The notes below the pieces were generated by a model. The model had not been told where the DNA came from, ran no database searches, and saw only the letters and a list, made by a program, of their open reading frames with translations. 64,000 nt of DNA from Sclerotiophoma versabilis (lineage: Eukaryota; Ascomycota; Dothideomycetes; Pleosporales; Didymellaceae): the NCBI GenBank assembly GCA_012274445.1, contig JAAROD010000044.1:434001-498000 (forward strand), given 5' to 3'. The translations under genes were made by a program, and so were the position numbers. This document shows positions 23,771 to 34,853 of this stretch, piece by piece (the first letter of the stretch is position 1; every line of letters begins with the position of its first letter).

Positions 23771-25914
23771 ATGGCGTCCTCTCCCGAAAATGACATCGAG
23801 CGGATGAACGACGACAGCAAGAGCGTCACTCCAATTGAGAAGCCTGTCTTAAATGATACCAAGTCGCCCGGTGTTGCTCGTATCGAAGCCCTTAACGCTC
23901 ATACCTCACTCACCAACCGATGCTTCATCTTCTTCGGCCTTTTCCTCGTGGCGTACGCTTACGGTCTTGACGGTTCTCTTCGTGGCGTATACCAGCCTTA
24001 TGCAACCGCCGGCTTTCAGACGCATTCAACGCTTGCCACGATTGGTCAGTATACTACCATGAGTACATGAATGTCTCCTAGTTAACTGTGTGCGTAGGTG
24101 TGCTACGAAGTGTGATTGCTGCGGCTGCTCAGGTACGTTCGTGACCTGCCTACCTCCTTTCGATGTGTAATTGATGATGGACTGAATTGTATCTTAGCCC
24201 ACAGCTGCAAAGATCGGTATGCTCACTGCCTTCCAAATTAATAGCAGATCATTCTGACCAGGGTCTAGCTGACGTCTTTGGACGGGTTGAAGTCGTCCTG
24301 CTGTCCGTCTTCTTCTATGTTCTGGGTAAGTCAAGCCGTGTTTGATCCGTTTTCAAGCAACACTAAGTGGACAAGGAACGATCATCGAAGCTGTCGGTAG
24401 CAACGTCGAGACATTCGCAGCAGGCGCGGTGTTCTATCAAGTATGTACCGAACTTTGACTTGATAATGAGGGGAGCATATTGATTGTGTACAGGTCGGTT
24501 ACACGGTGATGATCGTGCTCATTGAGATCATCATCGCGGATATCACATCCCTTCGATCACGTCTCTTCTTCTCATATGTCCCAGCCATTCCCTTTCTAGT
24601 AAGCTGTCCTTCTTTAGTACCCTGTACACTGCTGACATACTCCAGATCAATACCTGGGTCAGTGGCGACGTCAGTTCAGCGGTTCTGACTGCTACAACGT
24701 GGCGATGGGGAGTGGGCATGTGGGCTATCATCTACACTGCATGCTCAATACCCTTAATTGCAGCGCTCCTGTTTTCATCTTACAAGGCTAGGAAGGCCGG
24801 GGCACTTGACAACTACAGAACTCCGTATCAAATTTACGGCGGAAAGCGCCTCGCAGGAGCGCTCTTCTGGCAATTGGACGTCCCCGGCATAGTCCTCCTC
24901 ATAGCAGTATTTGGCTGCATCCTCACTGTAAGCGTCTCCTCCATACTTCCGTATAATGCCTCGGCTAACACAATCAAGCCCTTCACCATCGCTGGTGGCG
25001 TCTCTTCGCAATGGAGGACCGCCAAAGTCATTGCCCCTCTCGTAATCGGCATCCTCTGCATTCCCGTTTTCATCATCTGGGAACGGCGCGCGCCCCATCC
25101 TATGCTGCCATTCCACCTCCTCACTGACCGCGCAGTCTGGGGCGCTCTCGGTATTGCATGCACTCTAAACTTCGCTTGGTACATGCAAGGCGACTTTCTA
25201 TATACCGTGCTCGTTGTATCTTTCGATGAGAGTATCAAGAGCGCAACACGCATTTCCTCACTTTACAGCTTCAGCTCTGTCATCACCGGTCTCATCCTTG
25301 GTATGGTTGTTTTCCGCGTACGACGCTTGAAACCCTTTATTGTATTCGGTACCTGCCTCTTCTTGGTTGCCTTTGGTCTGCTCATCCATTACCGCGGTGG
25401 CACTGGCGCAGCAAGCCATTCCGGGATCGTAGGCGCGCAGATCTGTCTCGGTATCGCGGGCGGTATGTTTCCCTACCCGGCGCAGGCCAGTATCCAAGCA
25501 GCAACCAAGCATGAGCATGTTGCTATTGTCACGGGAATATACCTTGCCACCTACAACATTGGATCGGCGTTTGGCAACACCGTCTCGGGTGCTATGTGGC
25601 AGCACATCATCCCCGACGAGCTACTGCGCCAGACTGGCAACGCTTCCTTGGCTGCTGCGGTCTACGCCGATCCTTTCGAGTTTATTGTAACGTACCCCAT
25701 CGGCACGCCGGAGAGGGAGGCAGTCATCGTGGCATATCGCCATGTTCAACGTCTACTCTGCATTGCCGGTATCTGCCTATCCGTCCTTCTAATCGGCTTC
25801 TCGCTGGTCATTCGCAACCCGGAGTTAGGCAAGGAGCAAAGTCTGGAAAACGCCGAGGAGCGAGAGATCGGAGAAACAGAGAAGAAGGGGGTATGGGCGT
25901 GGCTGAAGCAGTGA
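23771..25914 (+). CDS. Siderophore-iron MFS transporter (SIT/ARN/Mir family)
   Basis: Seven exons: 23771-24044, 24098-24132, 24198-24216, 24269-24325, 24376-24440, 24494-24598 and 24646-25914, giving 607 aa. Exon 3 is only 19 bp. A charged cytoplasmic N terminus is followed by about 14 hydrophobic segments. The AKIADVFGRVEVVLLSV block (loop 2-3), YGLDGSLRG in TM1 and WRWGVGMWAIIY are typical of fungal siderophore transporters such as MirB, Sit1 and Arn1. The long extracellular loop near the C terminus (PDELLRQTGN...) and PEREAVIVAYRHVQR are also family features. It should import ferric siderophores across the plasma membrane by proton symport. The substrate siderophore cannot be told from sequence. 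No siderophore-synthesis gene lies nearby. Confidence 0.93.
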
Positions 25915-26195
25915 GCAGACGAGATATGCTGAGCAAGAGCTCATACAAAGGATGACGAGGGTGTGATATCTAGCACCATGTATGATTCCACAAGGATGGA
26001 ATAACCAGCAGGAACGGACATCTAACGGGTTTAAAAAATCTTCTTTAATTAACGCGCGAGGTAGTTGGCACGATTCAAAACAGTAGTGCTATTATCCACT
26101 TACACAATCAGTCGCAAGACTAAGCATTACAACTTCACCCTGCATGCCACGCGCTACCTCAAGTTAAGAGCAGTTTTACCAGCCCTTTGCAGCAA

Positions 26196-26283
26196 GCAAA
26201 GCAAAGCAAAGCAAAGCAAAGCAAAGCAAAGCAAAGCAAAGCAAAGCAAAGCAAAGCAAAGCAAAGCAAAGCAAAGCAAAGCA
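26196..26283. repeat. (GCAAA)17 pentanucleotide microsatellite
   Basis: Seventeen perfect GCAAA copies in a row (26196-26280) plus a partial unit, in the 3' flank of the siderophore transporter. Confidence 0.97.
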
Positions 26284-26426
26284 GTAGCCTCAGGCACAAA
26301 GACTGGGTAACTTAACCATGTAAGAGTCCCTGTGTTCCAGACAAAAAGTTCAACCGGAAGGCAACGGAAGCCATGCATGCATGTATGCACGTTTTCTTGC
26401 CGCGGGACAATCCGCGTTCCTCGACT

Positions 26427-26441
26427 AAAAAAAAAAAAAAA
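26427..26441. repeat. A15 homopolymer
   Basis: Fifteen A in a row, non-coding. Confidence 0.95.
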
Positions 26442-27082
26442 GAAACCAGGTACGATCGCGCTCGCCCTCGCGCCGGGATTACATTTAGATCTAACGGTGC
26501 GGGATGAGCGCTGACGGTTTCTAAAATAATGATTATAGTAATAATAGTAACGATAATAATGAAAATGAAATGTTGCGTTGCACAAGCCAAGTTTTTATGG
26601 AATCTGGCATGGAAACATATAGTTGAAGAGGGGAGGGCGCTGGACAACAACAAGTGTGTGGATATGGGTAAATTTGATTGTGACGTATGCCGTCTAGTGT
26701 AGAGGTGCGGTCTAGTTTCCGCGTCTCTAGCTTGCGGTATTTTTCGCGTCGTCCGATCGTCCGCTCTGCCAGAGGGCTACCTAATCTTGGACGACGCGGC
26801 CGCTCCAGAGGGTGCTCTAACTAGCTCCATGACGCCTTTCTATTGTGCTTTTCGAACCTGACAACGCCATCTGATCGGACTGGTGTGGGCCGAATAGGGG
26901 AAAACAATTAAATGGTTTGATAAAATAGTGTGACGGAAACTGTAGAATGGGTTGTTGATGAATGGAAGAATGCGATGCAGTCGCATAAAAGTTTGATATG
27001 CGCCGGGGTATGCAAGACGGTAATACGAAAAATGCGCTCATTAAACATCATACGGCCGAGAAGTACGGCGCGAAGGCCTCAC

Positions 27083-28179
27083 TCAGACCTCGTGTCGGTC
27101 GTCTAGCTCGACGTCCTTCTGACTTATCCGGCGGTAGAATGGTAGGCGCGCGTATGCGGATCGAAGTCTGGGCGAGCCGGGCTGCTTGTATCCCTTGTTC
27201 ATGAAGAAGACCTTGTAGAGCAGCCCAAGGACGGTGAAGCCAAGTGTGAAGCCAACCAGGGTGACAAAGAACCAGTGCTTGCCCAGCCAGAAGATGACCT
27301 TGACGTCGGTCCTGTGCCAGCTGTTGCCCAAATGGTGGGTGAAGAAGCTCCATGCGTGGTTGTTGTACTCATCGGGGAAGAGGATACGCAGGCGGTCGTC
27401 TCCTTCGGGGTTCTGGTTCATGTAGTGGCGCCAGATGAGGCTGAGGTAGAGAGGACCGGTGGTGGCCATGACTGTAATGTATGGGAGTGGCCAGCGGCGG
27501 TTGTAGTCGGTCAGAGAATCGATGGCCTTGAGGAAAAACGGGTGGCGGGGTACTGCGCCCATGACATCGTTGGAGATGCCGGTGGGGATGGTGCGGCGGA
27601 CCCAGGCCGGGTAGGCAAGCAGAGGGTCAAGACTGCGATTGCAACCCTAGTGGTTGTTAGCCATGTGCGGTGTTTGATGCGCCGAATGCTACGTACATCG
27701 TCCAAGTCGATGTAGATGCCGCCAAAGTGGTGCAGCACAAAGTAGCGGATCGTGTCGGCGCGCTGGATGGGATAGGGGTAGCCGTCGAACGTCTCGAGGA
27801 ACCACGGGTACTCGTCGGCAATGAACTCGCGGGCTTTCTTGTCGGTCCAAAGCTGGTTCGGTTAGTGCATTCCTCGGTGGGAGGGTGGTTGCGGGCGTAC
27901 CTTGTATTCGTAGTCCGGGTGCAGGTCGATGCAGCTTTGCTGGGGGCCCTTCCAGTGCGCGGGGATGCTCTCGTTGATGTACGTCTGGTGGATGATCTTG
28001 GGGATCAGCTGCTCACGGTCGCTCCCTGCGCTCGAGTTGGGGGCAGGAAGCTCGCCGCGCAGGATGGCGTCTTCGCGGCCAGTCGCGACCAGCAGGGCGA
28101 GCAGTGTCCAGACGCTGTGCACGGCGAAGCCGAGGATGACGACGGTGACCAGGAGGAATATGGTGACGCCTCTCCTCAT
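27083..28179 (-). CDS. SUR1: Inositol-phosphoceramide mannosyltransferase (MIPC synthase), SUR1/CSH1 type
   Basis: Exons are 28179-27901, 27852-27697 and 27646-27083 (introns 48 and 50 bp), giving 332 aa. An N-terminal signal-anchor helix (TIFLLVTVVILGFAVHSVW) is followed by the DXD glycosyltransferase-sugar domain (GT32). IPKIIHQTY opens it, and the metal-binding DXD is D142-L-D144 in GGIYIDLDD. A second hydrophobic segment (HWFFVTLVGFTLGFTVLGLLY) near the C terminus fits the Golgi SUR1/CSH1 topology. The enzyme adds mannose from GDP-mannose to inositol phosphoceramide. An Och1-like mannosyltransferase is the alternative, but the C-terminal membrane segment favours SUR1. A longer upstream frame exists; the ATG at 28179 gives the clean signal anchor. 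Confidence 0.88.
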
Positions 28180-29629
28180 GGTTGCGGCTGCTGCTGTTGA
28201 GGCCTCCTTTTCTTTCTTGCTCGCTGGTGCCGAGCAGCGCTGGTGGTGTCGGGAGCGCGGGGGATCAAGCGCGCACGAAGCGGAGGTGACGTCTCGGGCT
28301 CTCGGGGTCGCGCGTCTCGAGGATGTGGCGGGTCGGGGCAGAGAAGAAGAGGCATGGAAGAAAGCTGCGTGAGACAAGGCCGGGGTTGGGGGCGGTGCTA
28401 GCGGCTGCGCCAATAATCTCGCTTGCGACTGCGACCTGCCACTCCACGCGCCCTGGCCCCTAGAGACAAGTGGGTCTAGCCGTATGCCCTAGCAACCAAT
28501 CGCACTTGTTCCACCCCACTCCTGCACGCCAAAACGCGGGATGGCACTGGCTCTTTCTCGCCATGGGCGTGCTCTCTCCTCAGCTTCACAAGATACGCGG
28601 CTATACGAGCTGTCTTGCTACCGTGTCTGGCCTCTGTTACCTGCTCAGCGCACGTGAGAACCTCTGCGCTCACGTAATCCCACCTCACTGTCGCAACGAG
28701 GTCTGGATCCGGCGCCTGTTGCGAGTTTGGGCTGTGCCGTCCTGCAATCCAGTCCGCCGATGACGATCTCCTGCAGGGTGCTCTAGGGCGCTCACCAACT
28801 GTCGCTTCTTGGTGTGGCCCATGCTGCCGGGCTCCAGACGGTAAAACACTTTCTGGGCGCTGGATGTTCGCCACCAAGCAAGCAGTGTGTACGTCATGAG
28901 ATACGCCTGCCTCGTTCGACCTCCTCAACTTCTCCAGATCATGACGTTGTGGCGCCTCACAACAGCCGCCGAGCCATCAGAAAATGGTTGAGCGCAGGTG
29001 TGCAAGGCTGACCTGGCCTTGTGGCTCCAGCTCTTCTAGAAGCATACAGACGTGTCCCATGCTGCTAAGTGCGCATTCTTGACGATGCCCTTACTTTCAA
29101 GGCCACGTGCACTTGCTGCATTCCCAACCACGACCAGCTCGCCAGCAGCCCTGCGACTTGTACATACAGGCCCTCACGAAGACTCTAGATGCTGTCATGC
29201 TCATACCGTGCATGGTCGTGGAGAAGCAAGTGTATCTCACCGTGTCCCGTTCATCGTCTCAAGCAGGTCATTGCTACTCGTCCCTCTCCTTTCTCTACTA
29301 TTCAATACACTTGGCTTCATCCAGAATGCCCCTTCTCATCTCTCAGCTCTGCATGTTGGGTAAGAGTATGCATCAGGTCTGTGCCTGCCTGACTGGAGTC
29401 GCAAGGACCTGACCTGCCTGGCACTGCCAAAAGGGACAGGTGCGACTTTGCGAACACTTGCTTAGCAGACGCGTGCTTTTCCCGGACATACGCGGCGGAC
29501 CTCACCAGCCAACCATAGAATCTCTGTCATGTTCTCTGCGCTCTGCATGCGACCTACAGCCTAGATCCACGCCCCCAATTCTGCTATGGGCTAACGAGAT
29601 ATCACGATTATCCCTACTTTGTACCTGAA
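28180..29629. other. Divergent intergenic region, 1.45 kb
   Basis: Upstream flanks of the MIPC synthase and the seven-TM protein. Several short frames occur but none has coding character. No repeat was seen. Confidence 0.5.
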
Positions 29630-31363
29630 ATGCTGTCTACTGCGCCGACTTGGCTCTTACTTGCCGCAACAGTCACCCCGCCACCATCCCTGTCTAAGCA
29701 AAGTTTTGTCCGAAGAGAGTCCACAGGCCAATGTGATTCGGCACAACGACAATGTGGCGAGACCTTGTCTTCGCGTGGAGCATACACGGTCGTATCACTG
29801 CTATGCATGACCATTTTGGGTGGGCTGGTTGGTGCGGATGTAGAATCTTTGCCCATGACATGTACTGATACCATCAGGTTATCGAGTACGACAAATCGAC
29901 TGCAATAAGCTGAAGAAGCTGTGTTTCACTCACCTGCTTATCTGCCTCCTATACATACTTTCCATGTGTTTCGTTTTCTCTGCTGCAGTGGTTAAAAGCG
30001 GTCTTGGGCTATCTTCACTTGATATCTGTCGAGGAGCAGTCTTCATGTGCCTTGGATTCTACATTGCAAGCAAGGTGGTCGTGTGAGTCATTTCTTCCAA
30101 TGTGCCTGCGCTTCGCTTGTAGTCATGAAGTCTGGGTACTAAATTCAGACGTTCAGATATCTTTTCCTTGTCGAGAGGGCCCACGCTCTTCGCGCTCCGT
30201 TCAAGGGGCGCTTTCACGATTGGCTATGGGTCACTGGAACAACTGTCATCCTAATCGGCTTTGGTAGCATAGGCATCGTCGCCTTCATAAATCCTGTAGC
30301 CGATATATCTCCGTTCGACGGTCGATGCCGGATGGGCATTCCACGATACACCACAATACCACTGCTCTTATACGACGTTGCTGTCAACACGCTCCTCACC
30401 CTGACGTTTGTCTGCCTTTTGAGCCCTTTGATACGTTCTGGAACCCTTTCTGGCAAAACTTTTCCGGCAACCCGCCTGGCAGAGTGTTTCAGTGGCCTAT
30501 GCAAGCGATCCAAGAACAGATCCGGCATCATCTCCGCCAATGGAGGCAACCAGCATGTGGTTGAGAAGTTGGAAAAGCTTCTTTGGAAGACGTTCATCGG
30601 GTCTGTGCTGGTGATGTTACCCACAGTGGGCAACTTCGCGACCCTAAGCGTACTTGGAGGGCGAGAGCTGGGCTGGGTGTGCCTAACAACTTGTACTTTT
30701 GACGGTACGACAACTTGTACTTATGCGGCATTGGAATTGCTGACATTGATTGCCAGTGGTCTGGACAGCTAGTGTCTTTCATTGGTTGACCGTCGGTGCA
30801 AGTGGGACTGAGAAAAGACAAGCCAACGAGTAAGTGAAGCTTGTCCTCTCAGCCATTTCCATCACTTTATGCTTCACGTGAAGCTTGAAATTGGCTGACG
30901 TTTTTTCTTTCTGAGCAGAAGATACTATCAACCCCCCATCCTGCCTTTGAACCGCACCAATACGGTAGAAACGAAGAAAACGGCACGATCAGACCTCTCT
31001 TCAACAGTGTTGTTTGATGACATGTTGCCAATGGAAGCGCATGACCATACGAATCGTGAACATGCGCAAGGAATATGTCCCCAGGAAATCTGGGCAACAA
31101 CACCATCAAGCCAGCGACCCGACACCTGCTTCGACATGATTCACATCATCAGCCAGGGGCCAGACTCGTCTCGCGCTACTCATCCACGGTCGCATTCCGT
31201 CGAGCTGCCAAATACCACTACAGATCTGAATCCTCTTCCTCGACGATGGTCTGTGACAGCAGACCTCTTCTCCTTGAGGCGGGAGCTCTGTCCAATATCA
31301 CACGATTGGGACTTAGTTGATCAGTCGACATCTTCATCCGCTTTTCGCGCTGGGCGGTTCTAA
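29630..31363 (+). CDS. Orphan seven-transmembrane protein, fungal
   Basis: Five exons: 29630-29831, 29878-30082, 30157-30704, 30757-30829 and 30919-31363, giving 490 aa. Seven hydrophobic segments can be traced: VVSLLCMTILGGLVG; the stretch after KKLCFTHLLICLLYILSM; AVFMCLGFYIASKVVVYLFL followed by VERAHALRAPFKGRF; WVTGTTVILIGFGSIGIVAF; IPLLLYDVAVNTLLTLTFV; FIGSVLVMLPTVGNFATL; and the segment ending VVWTASVFHWLTVG. The N-terminal part has paired cysteines and is probably outside. A Ser/Thr-rich cytoplasmic tail of about 140 residues follows. I recall this as a fungal uncharacterised membrane family with GPCR-like layout, but no ligand is known to me. The donor of intron 1 (29832) was chosen so that TM1 has full length. 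The last exon overlaps the convergent gene. Confidence 0.72.
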
Positions 31364-31796
31364 ACTCAGCAGTAGTTCGAGATTGGCGTGGTTTGACCTT
31401 CGAGGTAGCATCGATGCTCAGAGACGATGACAAGAACTTGAAGATGAAGTAGAGGACGGCGCCAGTCATGCACCCTATGAGGCCGGCGGTTCCAAGGAAG
31501 ATGTAGAGCGTCTGGTTGGTTTAGTATTTTACCATCTCTGGTGTTGGTTACAAACGTACCTCGATCCGTTCCAGCCATTTCACCTGCAGAGGCAACGTGA
31601 TGACGTGAAATAGTGCCCTGGCGAGATGTATAAAGGGGAGGAGTAGAAAGCCACCAACTATCCAGATTGGCGACAGAAGAAAAAGTAGTGCACGTAGCAC
31701 TGGAGTCAGGACGAATCGCACAGCATTGATGAGTTTGCTGGCAGGCCACCAGACCAATTGCACAGCAGTGAGGAAACCAACAAGCGCCTTGTCCAT
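31218..31796 (-). CDS. Small fungal membrane protein, unknown function
   Basis: Exons are 31796-31560 and 31511-31218 (intron 48 bp), giving 176 aa. The first 110 residues hold amphipathic and hydrophobic stretches (ALVGFLTAVQLVWWP; LLFLLSPIWIVGGFLLLPF; YIFLGTAGLIGCMTGAVLYF), so at least two or three membrane segments. The rest is basic and ends with a short acidic motif (SQTIVEEEDSDL) after an Arg triplet. That tail looks conserved rather than random, but I cannot name the family. Its last 146 bp are antisense to the final exon of the seven-TM gene. Confidence 0.7.
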
Positions 31797-32173
31797 GCTG
31801 TTGGGATGTAGTAGAGTGTCTTCGACCGGTGGTTCAACGAAGGAAGCTACGACGCGTTCATGATGACGTGCATGTATGCAGGGATCCAAGCAACGTGTCT
31901 CAGCACGCAGCTATATACAAGGTGCATCTGATGGAGTGAAAGACAACCTCACAATGGGCGCGCAACACGCGCCACGATGCTGCTGTGGCTCGTGCGGAGT
32001 ATCGGCGATGGACAGCTGCGAGCTATGCAAACCCCAGTCCCTGGCGTGTCCCGCATGCATCCTGAGACGGAGCGATTGTGAGGAGCTTGTTCTAACGCCT
32101 GTCGTTCTGTCGTCTACCGGCGACCCCTATACGGGAACCAGAGTTCGCTGCATCGCCGGATCTGGGCGCGGCC
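31797..32173. promoter_or_regulatory. Divergent promoter region, small membrane protein / SNF1 beta
   Basis: 377 bp between the two start codons. It must contain both promoters; no specific site is claimed. Confidence 0.5.
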
Positions 32174-34100
32174 ATGGGCAACCAGCACAGTTCGAGCTCG
32201 CGGTCGACGCCGGCGTCGTCGCAACCGCAGTCGCCCGTTGGCTCGAGCAATCAGCCTGCGTCACATGCACACGCCCACCCAGGCAGCTCGGACAAGCACC
32301 ACCTTCCGCACCTTGGATACCGCACAGGCAGGCGCGCGAGCATCCAGCCGGTCACTCTGACGCAGGTCGCCCCTCCCTCCGCGAGCCTCGAGAGTGTTGA
32401 GCGGGGTCGAGCGTCCACACAGGCCAACACGACCGCGCACGTCACCAGCCAACTGCGCGCCGCCCAGGACCGCAGCATTGTGCGCGCCGGCAGCTCCGAC
32501 AAGATGGGCAACGAGCAGAGCAGCCAGAAGAAGGAGCGCGAGCGGGAGGAGAGGCACGAGAGGCACGAGAGGCAGGAGAAGCTCAGTCGCCAGTCCACGC
32601 CGCAGCCCGCGCCCTCGAGCTCTGCGCCTGCACCGCCGTCTGCGACCACCACACCACCCCAGGCAAAAGAGCCGTCGCCGCCGCCGCCGCCGCCACCGCC
32701 GCCTGCCGCACTCTCGTCCACACCACCGCCCAGCGAGGTGCATGCGATCCCCATAGAAGCGCCGCAGAGCAGAACAGAGCAGGCCATTGCGGGGTCGCTG
32801 GAGCCCGCCGATGCCTCGCAGGACTATCTCCAGCCCTTGTCGCACTTCAGCCGTCCACCGCGACTGCCGTTGCCCATTGAAGAGGAGGTGCACACGCCCG
32901 GCTCGCCCATAATATCACCCACCGACCTCCAAGTCGAGTCACTTGACCATGGCGAAGTCGAGGGCGTCCTGCCGCGCCGCACCTCCATGCTCAGCAGCAC
33001 CACCATCGACGACGACGACCTGGGCGAAGAATTCAAAGTGCCCACTCCAGGTCGCCCAACGGTGCCAACACTGATTGAGTGGGAGGGCCCCGGCGAGAGG
33101 GTCTACGTGACAGGAACATTTGCAGGCTGGAACCGGAAGTACCGACTGCACAAGAAGTAAGTCGACTGGTTTGCTTCCCCAATCCCTTGCACAGCGTCCT
33201 GCACCTCACCCGCGTGGCGCATGTCTCATCCAGCGCGCACGAGACATGGTCAATCAGGCTGCGAGCACCTCGTCGGCCTTGCAGTTGCCAATCTGTAATT
33301 TACAGTCGCTGCATCTTTGCCTGCTGTTGACTGTTACACTACACAAGCACGATGCTGACCATCTTTCTTCCCCAGTGGCCCAAGCAAGAAAGAAAATGTT
33401 CTCTCTGCACATGTCCCAATCCACCCAGGCACGCACCATCTCATGTTCATCGTCGACAACGACATGATGATCTCAGACAAGCTGCCTACAGCTGTTGATT
33501 ACACAAACATCCTGGTCAATTACCTCGAGGTCTCTTACGACGACATCAAGGACCAGCAAGCAGCAGGTGCAGCAGATAAGCCTACGGACACACCAGCACC
33601 TACTGGAGAGCAATCAGCTGGACAAGCTCGTCAAACCCCTCCATCTCCGCAAGTCCCCGTCGTCAAGCCTCCAACTGCCGAAATACCCAACACCAAGCTC
33701 GCCGAGCCAGAAAAGAGATACCACTCCAAGATCCCCCAGTATCTGCTTGATCTCGATGCGCCAGAGGAGTCGTCGAGATTTGCCCGTGCCAACGCTGCAG
33801 CAAGTAACCTGCCTACGCCACCGAGTCTGCCTATGTTCTTGAGCAAGAGTATCCTGAATGGGACTACGCCGATGAAGGACGACAGCAGTGTGCTGATCAT
33901 GCCAAATCACACGGTGCTGAACCACCTGGCAACGAGCAGTATCAAGGACAATGTTCTAGCTACTAGTGCTACGACACGGTATAAGCAGAAGGTGGGTGAT
34001 TGCAGCATGAAGAGAGAAGGGATGACCGTGTGCTAACAACAAGCAGTTCTTAACAACGATCATGTACAAACCGAAGGAAGAGCACGGAGAGGTGTACTGA
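32174..34100 (+). CDS. SIP2: SNF1/AMPK kinase complex beta subunit (Sip2/Gal83 type)
   Basis: Exons are 32174-33156, 33376-33991 and 34047-34100, giving 550 aa. The first intron is 219 bp, long for this window, and it interrupts the glycogen-binding domain. The N terminus MGNQHSSSSR fits N-myristoylation (Gly2, Ser6), as in Sip2. A low-complexity region follows, with charged KERER and poly-Pro stretches. The CBM48/AMPK glycogen-binding domain is at about residues 295-395 (IEWEGPGERVYVTGTFAGWN to NYLEV). The C-terminal AMPKBI/ASC domain runs from YHSKIPQYLLDL to the end, including LPMFLSKSILN and LMYKP-like IMYKPKEEH. The beta subunit scaffolds Snf1 and Snf4 and sets location. A second in-frame MGN start lies at 32504. 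Confidence 0.95.
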
Positions 34101-34853
34101 TGCTTCGGCACAGGTGGAGGTAGGTGTAGCATTCTCGCACTTGCTTCGAGCAGGTTTTGGTGTTTTAGCGTTATGGTATGATATCGATGAGTTTCACGGA
34201 ATACCCCGGCACTGGATGGAAGGCAATCCGGGACGGGATACATAGAGCATTGGCAAGAATTTGCGTCTCTCGTCAAGTACGGGAGCGGTGTGGTATACAA
34301 CCCACTGGATGAAAGAGTTTACCAGATGGGACTCAGTGGTCCAAGAAAGCATGGGGGAGTCTTTGAGCTGGTGTAAGACAGGTGTTGACAGCGTGTCGAC
34401 GGTACTCTATTCTGCAATGAACAGCCTACGTTCGGATGGTGTTGGTTTTCTCTTACACGTGATACCAACCCTGATGGCAGTCCAAATATGTCGATTGTGT
34501 AAAGCCACAAGTATCCCCTGCAGCCAAGCTCAGCTGCGCGGTGATCGCATCACGGCTAGCGCGGGACCGAAGCGCTTGGATCATTCGTCACATGGAGAGA
34601 GTGGATCGGCCGCAAGAACCCTGTCAGCCAACGCGGCATACGGCACTGCAGCACTGCTGCAGCACTGCTCTGCCACTTTCTTGGGGAGCTGGAGAAGCGC
34701 ATGTATCATGTCGCCCTTTAGTCTGTAGCTTGCCGTAGTCTGTCCCTATGCAATAGCACACCCCACAGCACAAACTGCAGCACTCGCTGCGCTCAAGACG
34801 ACGCAGCCCTTGCATCCCCACTCCCGCGGCGCGCAACGCCCACCACAGTCACC
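34101..34853. other. Intergenic, SNF1-beta 3' flank and NIPA promoter
   Basis: 753 bp without a supported gene. Confidence 0.5.

Larger units (their letters stand above)
25915..27082. other. Intergenic between convergent genes
   Basis: 1.17 kb between the 3' ends of the siderophore transporter and the MIPC synthase. It holds a pentanucleotide array and an A15 run; no gene was seen. Confidence 0.55.

Noticed and set aside
31876..32400. 174-codon plus-strand open frame with CCCGSCG-type cysteine text
   Set aside because: It is in a different frame from the SNF1 beta subunit start it overlaps and fills the divergent promoter; no family features.
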